From Pelargonium nanum (taxonomy: Eukaryota > Streptophyta > Magnoliopsida > Geraniales > Geraniaceae), in the NCBI GenBank assembly GCA_036897485.1, contig JAYMTF010000353.1, forward strand, positions 1 through 38,823: 38,823 nucleotides of DNA, written 5' to 3'. Positions 20,041-31,404 of this stretch are shown piece after piece. The translations under genes and the position numbers were made by a program. A model generated the notes under the pieces. The model made no database searches, was not told the origin of the DNA, and worked only from the letters and a program-made list of their open reading frames with translations. Numbering within the stretch: position 1 is the first letter of the stretch; every line of letters starts with the position of its first letter.

Positions 20041-23000
20041 GAAATTATACTCCCTGGCGTACAATAATCACAATCTGGGGTTGTTTAATTTGGTCACTTA
20101 TTTTTTTAAAGAAAATTTGGTCTCTTTAATATTTATAAAAAGAAAATTGTATTTATTTATCTCTTTTTTCGTTACAATCTGGGGTATAAGTTATATGAAA
20201 TTATTGTGTGACTTCTATATTTTTTTAGCTTATCGCTAGAACTTCTTTTATTGTTGAATAACTAAGTTCTTTTAAATAATTGTTCCTCAACGGTCATTTA
20301 TTAATAAAGAAGTATCAAACTTAAGTATTGCTCACATACTTTATTATATATACATGACTATATTAAAGTCAAGATCATTCATATTTGCAATGTTTTTGCT
20401 ATCTACTTAATCGGCCATTAAAGAACACAAATTAAGAAGTGTTAATTGAGTTTAATGGGTCTCGAAGCTATGCATGATGGGTCTCCCATGCATGTTGGAG
20501 TATTCTTCAACGTGTCATTTGTTGTCACTAATCGATGATTCGATTGTACTAACATAACATGTGCCCTAGTAGTTTTCATGTGTTTTTAATCTTAATTTCA
20601 CCAAAAGACACTATCATTTCTCCACTTGGCATGTCTTTATAATTATTGATGCAAAGCCAAACCTCTGGCTGTGACAATACACATTGGATCGAATCAATGT
20701 ATGTGACAGCAAAGAACTCATAAAAATATTTTTACACATTATTATTGTTATTATTCTATGTTTAAGTTGCTTCTATTATTACTTTAATTTAGTTTTTGTT
20801 TTATAATTCTGTTTGTACATTTCTTCTTTAACCCTTCTAAAAGTCCAAGCTTTTAACTTTAGCAAAGGTTGTTTTAATATTAAATATTTCTAAAACTGTA
20901 TACAATAATATCAGAATCAAATTAGGTAGGTATAATGTAGTAGTTCGTTTTGGGTTGATGTCAAAATTTCATGGGGTTATTTTTTATTTATATAATGAGT
21001 CCATATAGCATTTAGAATAAATTATAATATGACTTAGTAGAAAGGTGTTTGGTTTGGGGTCAATTCCAATTCTAACTTAATTGTTCTAGGTTTAATGCTC
21101 TAATTATAAACAATTATTCAAGGACCCCATTTTTTCTGTATAAATATTCCTAATATAACTATAAGTTATTTTAAAAAAAATATTATTCTAAATAAATTAA
21201 ATATTACCTAACTTATTCTTAAAAAATTAAATGAAAATAAAAACTTATTTTAAAATGAATTTCAACTCTCACGACAAACAAGCATATAAAACAAGCTCAT
21301 GGATGTGCATGTAAGCACACAAAACAAATTCTATTCTTTGTTAATTTGCTGATCAATTTGGTGTAATTGTTGAACTCAAGTATAGTTTTGAACAAGTGGT
21401 TGAGAACAATATCAAAACTATGTAGCATTGGCGAAAGAAAAGTTATATACAAAAATATTATCATCTCTCATACATAATCAAAACTTAGTTTTGATAATGC
21501 TGATAATTTAAAATTACGTCGTTTCAAGTGTCTAATTTACACAATTTTTTGTATGTCGACTCAACCACAATGAAATCAACTTTCAATCCTAAAATAATTA
21601 TATTTAATTAATTGAATATCAAGCCTGAAGACATATAGTCTATATATTTTTTTCCGATTTATGACTTATCAAAGAAAATAAACTGTTTATTGATTTTGCA
21701 GTTAGTTGAGGTGTTAGGATCACAAAACTGGTTTTAGAAAACAATTTATTACTTATTTAATTGTTTGGTTAAGCTGAGTGTTTTCATATTGACTTGATGT
21801 AGCTTGATACACATCTTGAGCATGATGGGTTTTTTCTTACTTATTTACGTGTTTTTTTAATTTATCTTTTTTATGCAAATCAAGCAAGTATTTTATATTT
21901 ATGCTATAATATTGACTTGCGACTAGATTGGAATACATATAGAATAAAAAATAAGCATCGTTTTTGTTTTTCTCCTGTGATATGTAACATTTATGAAATC
22001 TTGATATGTCAAAAACTTTTATTCATGATACATTTGTTAATAAATTTGTAAGAATAAAACTAACCGTTAGATATAATAAAATCTTAATACAATGTCATGA
22101 TCATTGATGATTTAATAAGTCAAATAACTCTTAACTTTCTCTCTCTATATGTGAAACTAGTCATGTTTCTTTAATGATAAATCAAACCAATTAAAATCAT
22201 AATATTTGGTTTTAAACAAAATTCATAATATTTTATTATATGAATTATCATAACCAGAAGAAAAAATAGAAATATAGAAAGCAAAATCATTGGTTTTACA
22301 ATTGCCTTCTGAAAAGTGTAGTTGCATTACATACATCTTTTACTGATTGACCTCCTTCTGTTGTAAACTTTTAAGTATAAGGTAAAAAGTTCCATGATTA
22401 GATCGAATAACCCATTAGAAATCAAATAGAATAATTTCATTAAATTAAAAATTTACTTTACTCGTCTCAAAATATTCTATTTATTAAATACTTGCACTTT
22501 AATAATGTCCTAATACATTTGAAAATTCTAATTGCTCTCTACTTTTCTATAGTTCTTTTGTTAGAACTATCAGTCTTTTTTTTTATTAGGGGTGGTTCCA
22601 TCTTAATTTGTTCTTATTACTCCACTAAAAGAAAATTGTTCTTATTATTACATATTAAATCAATAAAAAAAATTTGTAGATACAATTGGATGATTTTGTT
22701 CTTTCGTTGATGTCATTGCCACTACTGAATATTCATCTTGTTGGATCCTCTTACAGAAGCTGGTTATCATCTCGCATTCACCATATAGTAGTTTGTGAGT
22801 GTATGTTGACCACATATAGATCGTTCATTTTTATGTTATTTTACTTTAAGCCGCATGTGGCGTGTTTTCTAAAGATGTGACTTAGTTTTTGAAAGAGGTA
22901 GTCATTATGTTATTTTTTCCATTTTGTTTCTACTCTCAAGCACAAATTTTGGCGAATCTTGCATTGTTGGAAATTTTATTTAATTATCTTCTTTTGTTGA

Positions 23001-24840
23001 AAGCAGTTTTTTTCGTTATAAGTCGTAAACTATTATTTTGGAACTGCGCATCAGATACTTATGAATAGGACAATGATTTGTCACACTGTTATACTCTTGC
23101 ACTCATTATTTTAAGCAACTTAATGACAAATTATTATTCTTCTAAACATTTGAATTATCAATTATGCATGCTCATGCTAAAATATTTGATTTTATGCTAG
23201 GTCAAGTTTTATTAGAGTACGTAATTCACCATTAATTATTCATGAAAATAATACTTCCTAAAAAAAATGTCATTGATCTTTCTAAAAAATATTGTAATAT
23301 AGTCATTAATTTGAATATTGCCATACTAATCAAAATGAAAAGTGAACGTACACCTTTATTTCAATAAGTTTAGATTTGAAATGATTAGCAAACATTTGTG
23401 TGTTGCAGATACAACTGGCACAAAATGATATGATTAATGATTAGGCGCACACATGCATATTGGTACAAAATTTGAGATTTGGGATCCACAAATTAAAGCC
23501 GTGGATCATATATATGTAATTAATTGAACCTAAAGTTAATTAGCATTTTGTTCAACAATATTATCATATCACATTTGTCTATAAAATAAACTGCAAAAAC
23601 TACAAATTAAATTGGTACAAAAGTGACTTTTAAAAAAAAAAAATTGGTACAAAAGTGAAGAGTCCTTTTTCACTTTCCAGGGTTTGCTAATAAGGTAATC
23701 ACATCAATGTATATGTTAACCACAAAAAGTAGAAGAAATTTCTCCATTTTTGTTTATTTAAAAATTCAGTTTGTTCTAAATTGATACTTAATTCTGATTT
23801 TTGTTCTAATTTTGTATTTAAATTATCTATATAGTTACAATTTGAATTCGTAACTATGATATATTTGTTTCTAATTGATCAAATGCATATTAGTGTCGTC
23901 AAATTAGGATGTGGTAACTTTTTAATAAAAAAATTCTAGAAATTTTTTGTTGGCGTGTGAATCACGTAACGTTTAAATTAACTAAATTTACGGATGAGAC
24001 GACTATTTAAGCAAACAATTGTGTAACTGAGGGCCCAAATTGGACAAAATTATTGTGCTAATCATGTATCTAGATTATACAATTTTTTTTGAAAATTGCA
24101 TCATAAATAAATTTAATTAATTTAATTGTCATGAAGTTGTCATGTCAACAAAAAAATCTTAAAAAAATATCATGTTAACTTAATTTGACAACACTAGTTT
24201 AGTTTTGACCAACAAAACAAAATAGTATGGTTTGAAAACAAATTGAAAAAAAAAACTAACCGACTAACTAAATTTGATTCTGATTCCAAAAAAATCAATA
24301 GTTAATGTGATCAAAATAAAATATTTTGCAAATTGAAAAAAAAATCATGAATACCTCTCTAAAAAATTTCATGTAAGTGGAACCTTTTGATAATTTTTAA
24401 CGAGTTTAATAATTTTATTTTAGGAAGAAAAAATAAAAAGCATTAAAGCAAACTTGGATGCTTACCCCTTTTTTTCATTTTATTGTCATTATTTTGATCT
24501 ATATAATCAAATAATATTCATATAATTAGTTCTTTCAAAAAAAAATTCATATAATTAGAGGAGGTCATAGAAGAAAAATTAACCCAACCGACAATAGTTT
24601 TGGACAGAGAAAAAAGGGTCAAAATTAGGCAATGATTATATTAAACCAACAGCTAGAATTTTCAGGTGGTCAACCATATGAAAAATACGATAATAGTGTA
24701 GATGCATGTTTCTTATTTTGGGTATATACAATTTTTTTTTTCTTTTTCAAACGGTCAAACTTAATTAATTTATAAGATTAAAGTGTAAAATGGGTGATAA
24801 TTAGATGATGGACAGTAAGGTGTGGTGTCTATTTCAACCA
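20041..24840. other. Gene-poor AT-rich region
   Basis: No coding region supported on either strand. The part at 22690-22880 is slightly GC-richer and open for 64 codons, but it has no family resemblance. The part at 23580-23660 has a short duplicated ATTGGTACAAAAGTGA. The part at 23770-24060 has phrases typical of decayed dispersed plant repeats. Confidence 0.4.
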
Positions 24841-24899
24841 CAAGCTCAATCATATTCACACACTTCACATTTCAACAATAAAATTGTTTATTATTGCTT

Positions 24900-24907
24900 T
24901 ATATAAA
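24900..24907 (+). promoter_or_regulatory. Isolated TATA-like site without a gene
   Basis: TATATAAA occurs in TTTATATAAATTGAGAGG. It is followed at 24956-24972 by a perfect 8-bp-arm palindrome, TGGAACATCATGTTCCA. No ORF follows, so this may be chance or a non-coding promoter. Confidence 0.2.
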
Positions 24908-24972
24908 TTGAGAGGTGAAGGAACTATCTAGGAAACATATATGTGGAAGATCAAATGGAACATCATGTTCCA

Positions 24973-26349
24973 TGTGTGTAGTGACCAACCCACTTTTTGT
25001 TTTCTTTTCAAAAGAGTACCAATTTCAGGGAGTTACGTAGTAATCAACTCATGACGGTGAAGATCGTCTGATGAGAGAATATTCTCGGCATTTTTCTGCA
25101 AATTTGATTTGATTAAACAGTTATTATTCTGCACTCTATCTGTCTCAAACAAATATTATGTTTTTTTTTTTAGCGTTTTTACTTCAAAATGCGTTTCTTA
25201 TTTTATTTTCATGGAGTTGGTTCTTCATGAATTAACAAGAGTTTTGTTGCGTTAAGTTATTAGTATCTTTGGAGTTTGTTATTGTTAAGTGATATTCTCG
25301 ACTTATATTCACCTTCCGCCATGAGGCTCGGGTCCATCTAGCTTACACGCGAAAGAGTGTTAAGAAATCTTGCATCGAAAGAATGTAAAATCAATCATCA
25401 CTTGAAATACAAGACATGCTTTTCACCTATTAGTTTAAACTAATTTCAGGTCAGAATTAAAGTTTGACATGATATTATAATTGATTATATTAAATATAAA
25501 AATAATTATATTAAACAATTTCAAAAGGACCCAGTTTTTATTAAAAATTATTGTTATTTAACACAAGTATAAGCAAAAAGCTTCAGAATCTACACCTTTA
25601 CCCCAAAAAAGGTAAACGCACTAGCAACCTGGAACCTAAAATTAACGAAATTAATATTTATGTGTATTATATAAATTAATAATCTCTACCGACACACTAG
25701 AATTGACCCTTGTTTTGTTTTATTGGACCATTCTAAAATGAAAAAAATTAAAATTAAAATAATATGGATTTTTATTTAGAATTCGTTATTATTTGTTTTA
25801 TTAAATTTGTTTATTAGAGTTAGTTGGAATTTGGAAACGTATATATAAAAATATATAATTGGTCCTTGTGAAAATCATTTTAATTCAATTAATTATATAT
25901 TATTAATTTCTATTGGAAAAAAAAATTTCTATTGGCAATTACGTAGAAATAACCACCACACCTAATATATGAAACATGAAAATATGCTTATTTAACTACA
26001 AAACAACATGCAATTGGATAGTAATCACCAACGTTAATAGTGTCATAAATTGCTTTTAAACAATTTTTTGAATAGTAATGAAACAATATTTTTCTTGCAC
26101 GTACGTAGAACCAAATTAGTAAAAAGAATTGACTACGAAAATTAAATTATTATATATGCGCACGTAAAGGAGCAAAATTACATATAAACAACCATTGCAT
26201 TTATACTAATTTTGAATTTGAGCACTTGTTTATAATGCATTTAATTAATAATGGTAAGCAAAAGTCATAACGAACATAAATTTTGGAAGTATATATATGT
26301 TAGGTGGATCGTATTTTAATCAGATTTCTTGTATTCGTTTTTTTAAGAA
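24973..26349. other. Gene-poor AT-rich region with a possible LTR edge
   Basis: Near 25357, TGTTAAGAAATCTTGCATCG resembles the start of plant LTRs of the type TGTTAAAAGTCCCACATCG, but no matching second end or body was found. Otherwise nothing recognisable. Confidence 0.3.
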
Positions 26350-26540
26350 AAGTAATTTAAATTCAATTCAAGAGGTGTTCAAATTGAATAAGATAAATTT
26401 TAAATTTTTAAGTGTAAAATGATATGATTTATCTAATTCAAGTTGTATTTTTATAAAAGTTTATTTGAATCGGATCAAATCAAATCAATTTTAGCCGGAT
26501 TGAATTTTAGAAAACTGGAAGTTCGAATCTAAATTACCCG
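26350..26540. repeat. Copy 2 of the unnamed dispersed repeat
   Basis: It shares GATATGATTT, then TGTATTTTTATAAAA, then AATCGGATC-like phrases in the same order as the copy at 8690-8930. Diverged and non-coding. Confidence 0.35.
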
Positions 26541-26873
26541 TTTTATATGTTACATATTTTTTTTTCTTGAAAAATTAGCTCAGTTGATGTTATGTTTAAG
26601 CATGCGTAATGTACATGGCAAGTAGAGCCTTTGCTCTATGGATATTATGTATAATTTTAAGAAAAAAAATATATATATTTATCTCTTATTTGTAATTATA
26701 AATACGGCAAAATGATACATATGATAGCAACATGTCTTTTGAACAAATATTTTTTTAAGAAAATATCACTATTAAAATTAAGAATGATGAAGAAGCCACA
26801 AGGACCGATATTGAATTGAGTTGTATAACACTAATAAAAATTGAATCTTCACATTTACGATATATATACATAT

Positions 26874-26895
26874 ATAAATAAATAAATAAATAAAA
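26874..26895. repeat. ATAA microsatellite
   Basis: About five repeats of a 4-bp AAAT unit adjoin a TATATA-rich tract. Confidence 0.8.
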
Positions 26896-27036
26896 ACAAA
26901 CACCACACAACACAATATAACAAATATAGATAATAAAAAAATAAAACAATGAGGGTATATGCTTCTACATTCGAATATTATATGATGCCTTGTGGCATTT
27001 TAAGATTGTTTATAATTATTTGAAAAAAGCATGAAT

Positions 27037-27290
27037 TCTTAAAATGGATGCTCTCGCAGTGGTTCAAGCTTCGCAGAGCGGATAGTGGATATCAATGTAT
27101 TTAGTTTAATTATTAACGATATTTTAATTTGGTTCAATTTGTTTGTTTACCATTTCATTTGTGCAGCGATTTGTGTAATAGGCCAAGCTTCTCATAACTT
27201 TTGTCAAACTTGGTCGAGCAGTTATAATCAATTGTTTTTTCAATATTTTCTCTTTGTTGGTGAACGTTCTTTGATAAATATTTGTGTCTT
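27037..27290 (+). pseudogene. Possible decayed LINE RNase H-like fragment
   Basis: MDALAVVQASQSG at 27043-27081 resembles the [E/S]DALAVVQAI-SG segment of the plant RVT_3 domain. After a stop and frame change, SLIINDILIWF and ICVIGQASHNFCQTWSSSY resemble the following LIxDI and RxANxVAHxLA-SS segments. The match is partial and broken, so this is a tentative relic of the same class as the LINE tail at 2020. Confidence 0.35.
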
Positions 27291-27364
27291 TGAATTTCAA
27301 ACAAAAATGATCGATAAAGTATGTGTTGTTTTTATATGTGAAAACAAAATAGGATGGAACTGAA

Positions 27365-27820
27365 AATATGACATAAAAATTGTAATTTTTGCGTAATATT
27401 CACTACTATTTTTTATAGCAATAGTAGAAAATCGAATTATAGTTGCTTTCACTAGAGTCTACAGGTAATGCTGCCAATATATGAGTCTCATCATAACAGC
27501 AAAAAACACTATGATTGAACAAACATGTGCCTCCACCAACACCTTCCCAATATTCCCCATTTTAATTTCTTCGTAAATGTTTAATCAATAAATACAATAA
27601 ACTAGAGTTAAAAATTAGCGTCTTAGTAAAATGTTGACATTCGATTACTAAGTAGTTATTAAAAGGGTGACAATTAATATTTATCGCTTCTTAAAAACTA
27701 CATCTCGAGAGGCTTTTGAATTATTTTTTGTTGAGATTTTTCTATTTTTGGATGATATTAGTATTTCATTAGTTTTAGAATATGTAATATTAATAGAGAA
27801 TAAGTAATTTAAGTCAACAA
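27365..27820. other. Intergenic, nothing recognisable
   Basis: AT-rich, with no gene or repeat boundary seen. Confidence 0.4.
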
Positions 27821-27821
27821 A

Positions 27822-27981
27822 TATTTGGCTTAGCCTAAGCCAAGCAAACGAGGTGATGACACCTCATTTAATTTCACTCATACCCACCCAAGTGAATTGA
27901 TGGGAGCGGAGCGACCCGCCCAGATCCAATATTTTTAATGAGGTGTCATAATCTCATTGGTTACTTAGCCTAAGCCAAATA
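27822..27981. mobile_element. Short foldback MITE-like hairpin element
   Basis: The ends are TATTTGGCTTAG (27822-27833) and CTAAGCCAAATA (27970-27981), a perfect 12-bp inverted pair. Inside, TGACACCTCATT (27857-27868) pairs perfectly with AATGAGGTGTCA (27937-27948). A third small pair, TTTCACT/AGTGAA, lies in the loop. The 160-bp element is non-coding and should fold into a strong hairpin. Confidence 0.6.
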
Positions 27982-28829
27982 ATTCTTGGCTTAGGATCCT
28001 TAACCTCATATTAATATTTGGTTAATTATAGAGGATTGGTAATATTTTGTGGGTTTTGCTGATATACATATTTGTCATAATATTTTGAGATTAAGATAAT
28101 ATTGTGCATCACCAAATTTACATATTTTCATGTTTAAAACGAGGTAAACCAACTATCAATAAAGTTCACGGACTAAGTTAGTTCACGGATTAAGTTAGCT
28201 TGAATAGGAATTATAATAGAGTTAAAATTATTTTAGTATGATTTTGAGTTTTTGTCTATTGAGAAAATTATTTTGAGAAATATTTTCTTTATACTGTATA
28301 TTGAAATGCTAATCTCTATTAATAGGAATATACTGTACTTAAAAATATACTATAGACACCAGTCCAATTTCACTAAAATAAACACAATCTTAGAGATCCA
28401 AATTTTGAATCTTTATACTACAATATTATTAAGAATAAATTATTGAATTTGATTGCTAATTACTTGTTAATTATTGGTATTAATGGTGATGGAAACATGG
28501 CATATAAGGGTAAACAAATTAAGGACTACACTAAAAAACCCATTAATATAATTAAGTGTTTGATTAAACAGCTCAACAACTGCAGAGGTGGTGAGAGGTC
28601 CACACACATCCTCCCTAGCTGGCCTGCTAGCCTCTCTCTCTCCAATAATATGTTTATTTTTGGCAATCAAGTGTAATATTCTAGTATACTATAGGATAAA
28701 AATTCGCAGACACTCAAAACTCGATTTTTATGTACTCATATTACGTAAAATCAGAGCCTGCAATATGGACCAAGCTCGTGGCATACGAAATCTGCTCCAG
28801 CCAGACTAACTTTCGAATCGGGTTGAACT
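27982..28829. other. Intergenic, nothing recognisable
   Basis: AT-rich. The GC-richer patch at 28570-28650 (CTAGCTGGCCTGCTAGCC) has short ORFs in several frames, which indicates no coding constraint. Confidence 0.4.
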
Positions 28830-28970
28830 TATCTTGTGAAAAGTTTGGGTTGGGTTGGATCGGGCAACTGATCACATGTTTTACGTAAAGAGTGAAACTT
28901 GGCTGATGTTGGACAAATATACGCGAACTTACACTTTTTACACATAAAATTTGATATTCGGTGCAAAACA
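28830..28970. repeat. Copy 3 of the unnamed dispersed repeat
   Basis: TTGGACAAATATACGCGAAC and the following TTTTTACACATAAAATTTGAT align with TGGTCGAGCAAATACACGCA and TTTATACCTAAAAATGAT of the copy at 8690. Upstream it has GGGTTGGGTTGGATCGGGC, typical of degenerate plant repeats. Confidence 0.35.
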
Positions 28971-29079
28971 TGTATCCCCTTCAAGTCAGGTTTGAATTAA
29001 GCGTTTTCAACTTGTTTAAGCAAGAAGAATCTGACACGAAATCTTAACGGTTAGTTTTATTGGATCTATCCATTCCTTT

Positions 29080-29460
29080 CTTATCATGGTACAGGACACG
29101 AACACAAAATCAGTGTGTTTAGACTCACATATTTTGTAATTGTGACGTGCTCGTGCTTGAGAACTCAACACATTTAATAATTGTGTCGTGTTTGTGTTTA
29201 GGCTTTTGAAAACACGACGCACACGATTAATTAGTCGTGTTGTGACACGTGTGATTAAAGGTACATGTAATTGTAAATTAATTCTAAATTCTAATAACGT
29301 GTCAAACGTATTAGTTCTAGTATGTAGAATGTGTTGGATCATATTCGTACCATGTCAGCACAAATCATTTAGTTCATGTATTAAACGTGTCATGTTCATG
29401 TTAAATTACGTAAACACAATTAACTTTACGTACTTAAAAAAAACACGACACGAGTAGACC
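29080..29460. repeat. ACACGA/TCGTGT-rich degenerate repeat
   Basis: Many copies of CGTGT, ACACG and GTGTCGTG occur on both strands (for example TTGTGTCGTGTTTGTGTTTA near 29181 and AACACGACACGAG near 29441). The segment resembles a common class of plant dispersed repeats built from this motif. ORFs here are chance. Confidence 0.4.
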
Positions 29461-31047
29461 AATATTCATCTCCACAGTATAAGAGTATAGTTCATAGGCT
29501 TGAGCACATGGTTGAAAAAAGCTTCTTGTATGTAGCATATCTGTACACGTGCGCGTGCGTTGCTGTAGCCTGTAAGCGACTGTGCAACTATACTACACTA
29601 CACTACAATGCTATAGCATTATAGGTGTCAATTTCCATTTTTGGTCGGTTTCGAGTTGATAAAACTAGTACAAATTCGATTCGGGCAGATTTTCGGACTT
29701 TGACTTTTAGATTGCGGGTCGGGATTCATTTTGTAAGCACAAATTTTGAAATTGAACGATTAGTCTAATTCAATTTGAAAGTTGAGCGAACTAAAATATA
29801 AAAATTTTGTTGAAGTTCATATACAAATTGCTGGTTGAAATAATTAAAATCTTTTCATTTTGGTCAGAAAATACTTTTAAAAGTACAATTATCAACAAAT
29901 TTCGAATCCACTAACCACATATTTGTTGCTAGTGTTTTTTAAGAGTTTATAGTTTATACTCGTTCGGACCATTGGTACGGTACACATTCATAATTAGTAA
30001 ACAGTTAGGGACCATACTGCAACTTAATTTTAAAAGGGCTTAATAGTAATAATTGTCATTCCCTGCCCATGGACTTGGAGGAGTCTATGAAATGTGAGCT
30101 ACCCCATGAATGGAGACAACACCATTACACCACCATCAATATATGGCTTTGCGGGCTGCAAGTCTAAACAAAACGAGTTAAAATAACAAACTTATTTTAC
30201 GTGATTGTTTTCTGTTAGTCTGAATGTGTCTCGACACTTAGCTAACTAAGCAAAAATTGATAAAATATTGTTAAATAAGAACACTTAATTTTTTACGATC
30301 TGCGTTGGACCCATAGCTTATATTGCCAAGTCACCATCCATGACTATAAATAAGCTATTGTTATGTCAACAATTATTTAATTTTGTATATTACATTTTGT
30401 CATGACATTTAAAACGGTAGGATATCAAATATTATTAACATAAACAATTATTTTTGCCCAATTTTATAAATCATTTTGAAGTAAAACAAAATGGTCTTAT
30501 CATGTTTTCCGTTATGCATTTTTTCAAGTGAAACAATAATATTAATTACGTTTGGTAGTTCTTTTTAAACACTTCAATGCAACTATATTAAGTTTAAAAC
30601 AAATATTATATTCATCTCACACGTGTAACTCATGCACAAATTAAGATTTATTGGAACTCGGGTATTTTAACATTTTTTATTTAGAAAACATAATAGTTAG
30701 TCAACAAGAGATAAAAAGTATTAATTCCCAAATTTCAATGCCCATTTCCAACCTATAAACATTATCATCCATAATATCACATGATACATTCATATATGCA
30801 TATTAATACACACATATGATTCTTTTTATAATTCACGAGATGACGAGAATTAAGAAAATTATCGTTTTATGCCTAAAAGAAAAAGAAGAAGAGAAAATGA
30901 TCGTTTTATATAAATCTTGAAAAGACATGAAAAAGGTACAACGTTAAATGGGTAATAACCAACCTCACCAATAAAAAACCAGTTTAGTGTACTAAATTAG
31001 ATTACAAAACAGAACACGATGGGACCCACAATGCCGGTACCGGAACA
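29461..31047. other. Intergenic, distal upstream region of the CSLA gene
   Basis: No gene seen. The part at 29620-29790 begins GGTGTCAATTTCCATTTTTG and has GATTCGGGC-type phrases of a decayed dispersed repeat. The rest is AT-rich. Confidence 0.35.
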
Positions 31048-31055
31048 TGACGTCA
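31048..31055. promoter_or_regulatory. TGACGTCA bZIP site upstream of CSLA
   Basis: A perfect CRE/C-box palindrome in CATGACGTCACAC lies about 150 bases before the TATA box. Such sites are bound by plant bZIP (TGA and related) factors; occupancy here is inferred. Confidence 0.4.
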
Positions 31056-31198
31056 CACTTTGCCGGCAACGGTTAAATAATTCAAACTTAAAATTTACTC
31101 GAAATCGAAGCCGCACAAATGTGCTCGTTGGAACAGTCGAGGCGTTGAGAGTAGCCAACAGCGCATTAATAAGAAAGGACAACCCCAAAACAGAGTAA

Positions 31199-31206
31199 TA
31201 TAAATA
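31199..31206 (+). promoter_or_regulatory. TATA box of the CSLA gene
   Basis: TATAAATA within GTAATATAAATACAC lies 206 bases before the ATG. It predicts transcription from about 31230 and a leader of about 175 bases. Confidence 0.65.
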
Positions 31207-31270
31207 CACTTTCTCTGCTTCTCCAAACCTCATTCCTCTGCTTCTTGTCCTTCTTCTTCCTCAAATCGAC

Positions 31271-31282
31271 ATGAATTGTTGA
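31271..31282 (+). other. Minimal upstream ORF in the CSLA leader
   Basis: ATGAATTGTTGA encodes Met-Asn-Cys-stop in the predicted leader, 122 bases before the main ATG. It could lower or tune translation of the main frame. Confidence 0.4.
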
Positions 31283-31404
31283 AGGAGAGAGAGAGACCCA
31301 GAAGCCAAACTGATATAATTTTCGCAAACCCAGATCCAGTTCTCAACTTTCCGCCATTGTTGCAGCTTCCTCTGCTTTTGCTCTGTTTTGCTCTGTTTTT
31401 GGAA

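Noticed and set aside
20478..20500. RY-like CATGCATG and small hairpin
   Set aside because: Short, common by chance in AT-rich DNA, and no gene is nearby.
22492..22880. Two overlapping ORFs in the gene desert
   Set aside because: Low-complexity hydrophobic translations from AT-rich DNA, with no motif, promoter or splice context.
26573..26650. tRNA-like AATTAGCTCAGTTGATG
   Set aside because: It resembles an A box, but no B box or cloverleaf follows.
29016..29342. 108-codon minus-strand ORF
   Set aside because: It lies in the ACACGA-rich repeat, and the frame reflects repeated motif content rather than a gene.
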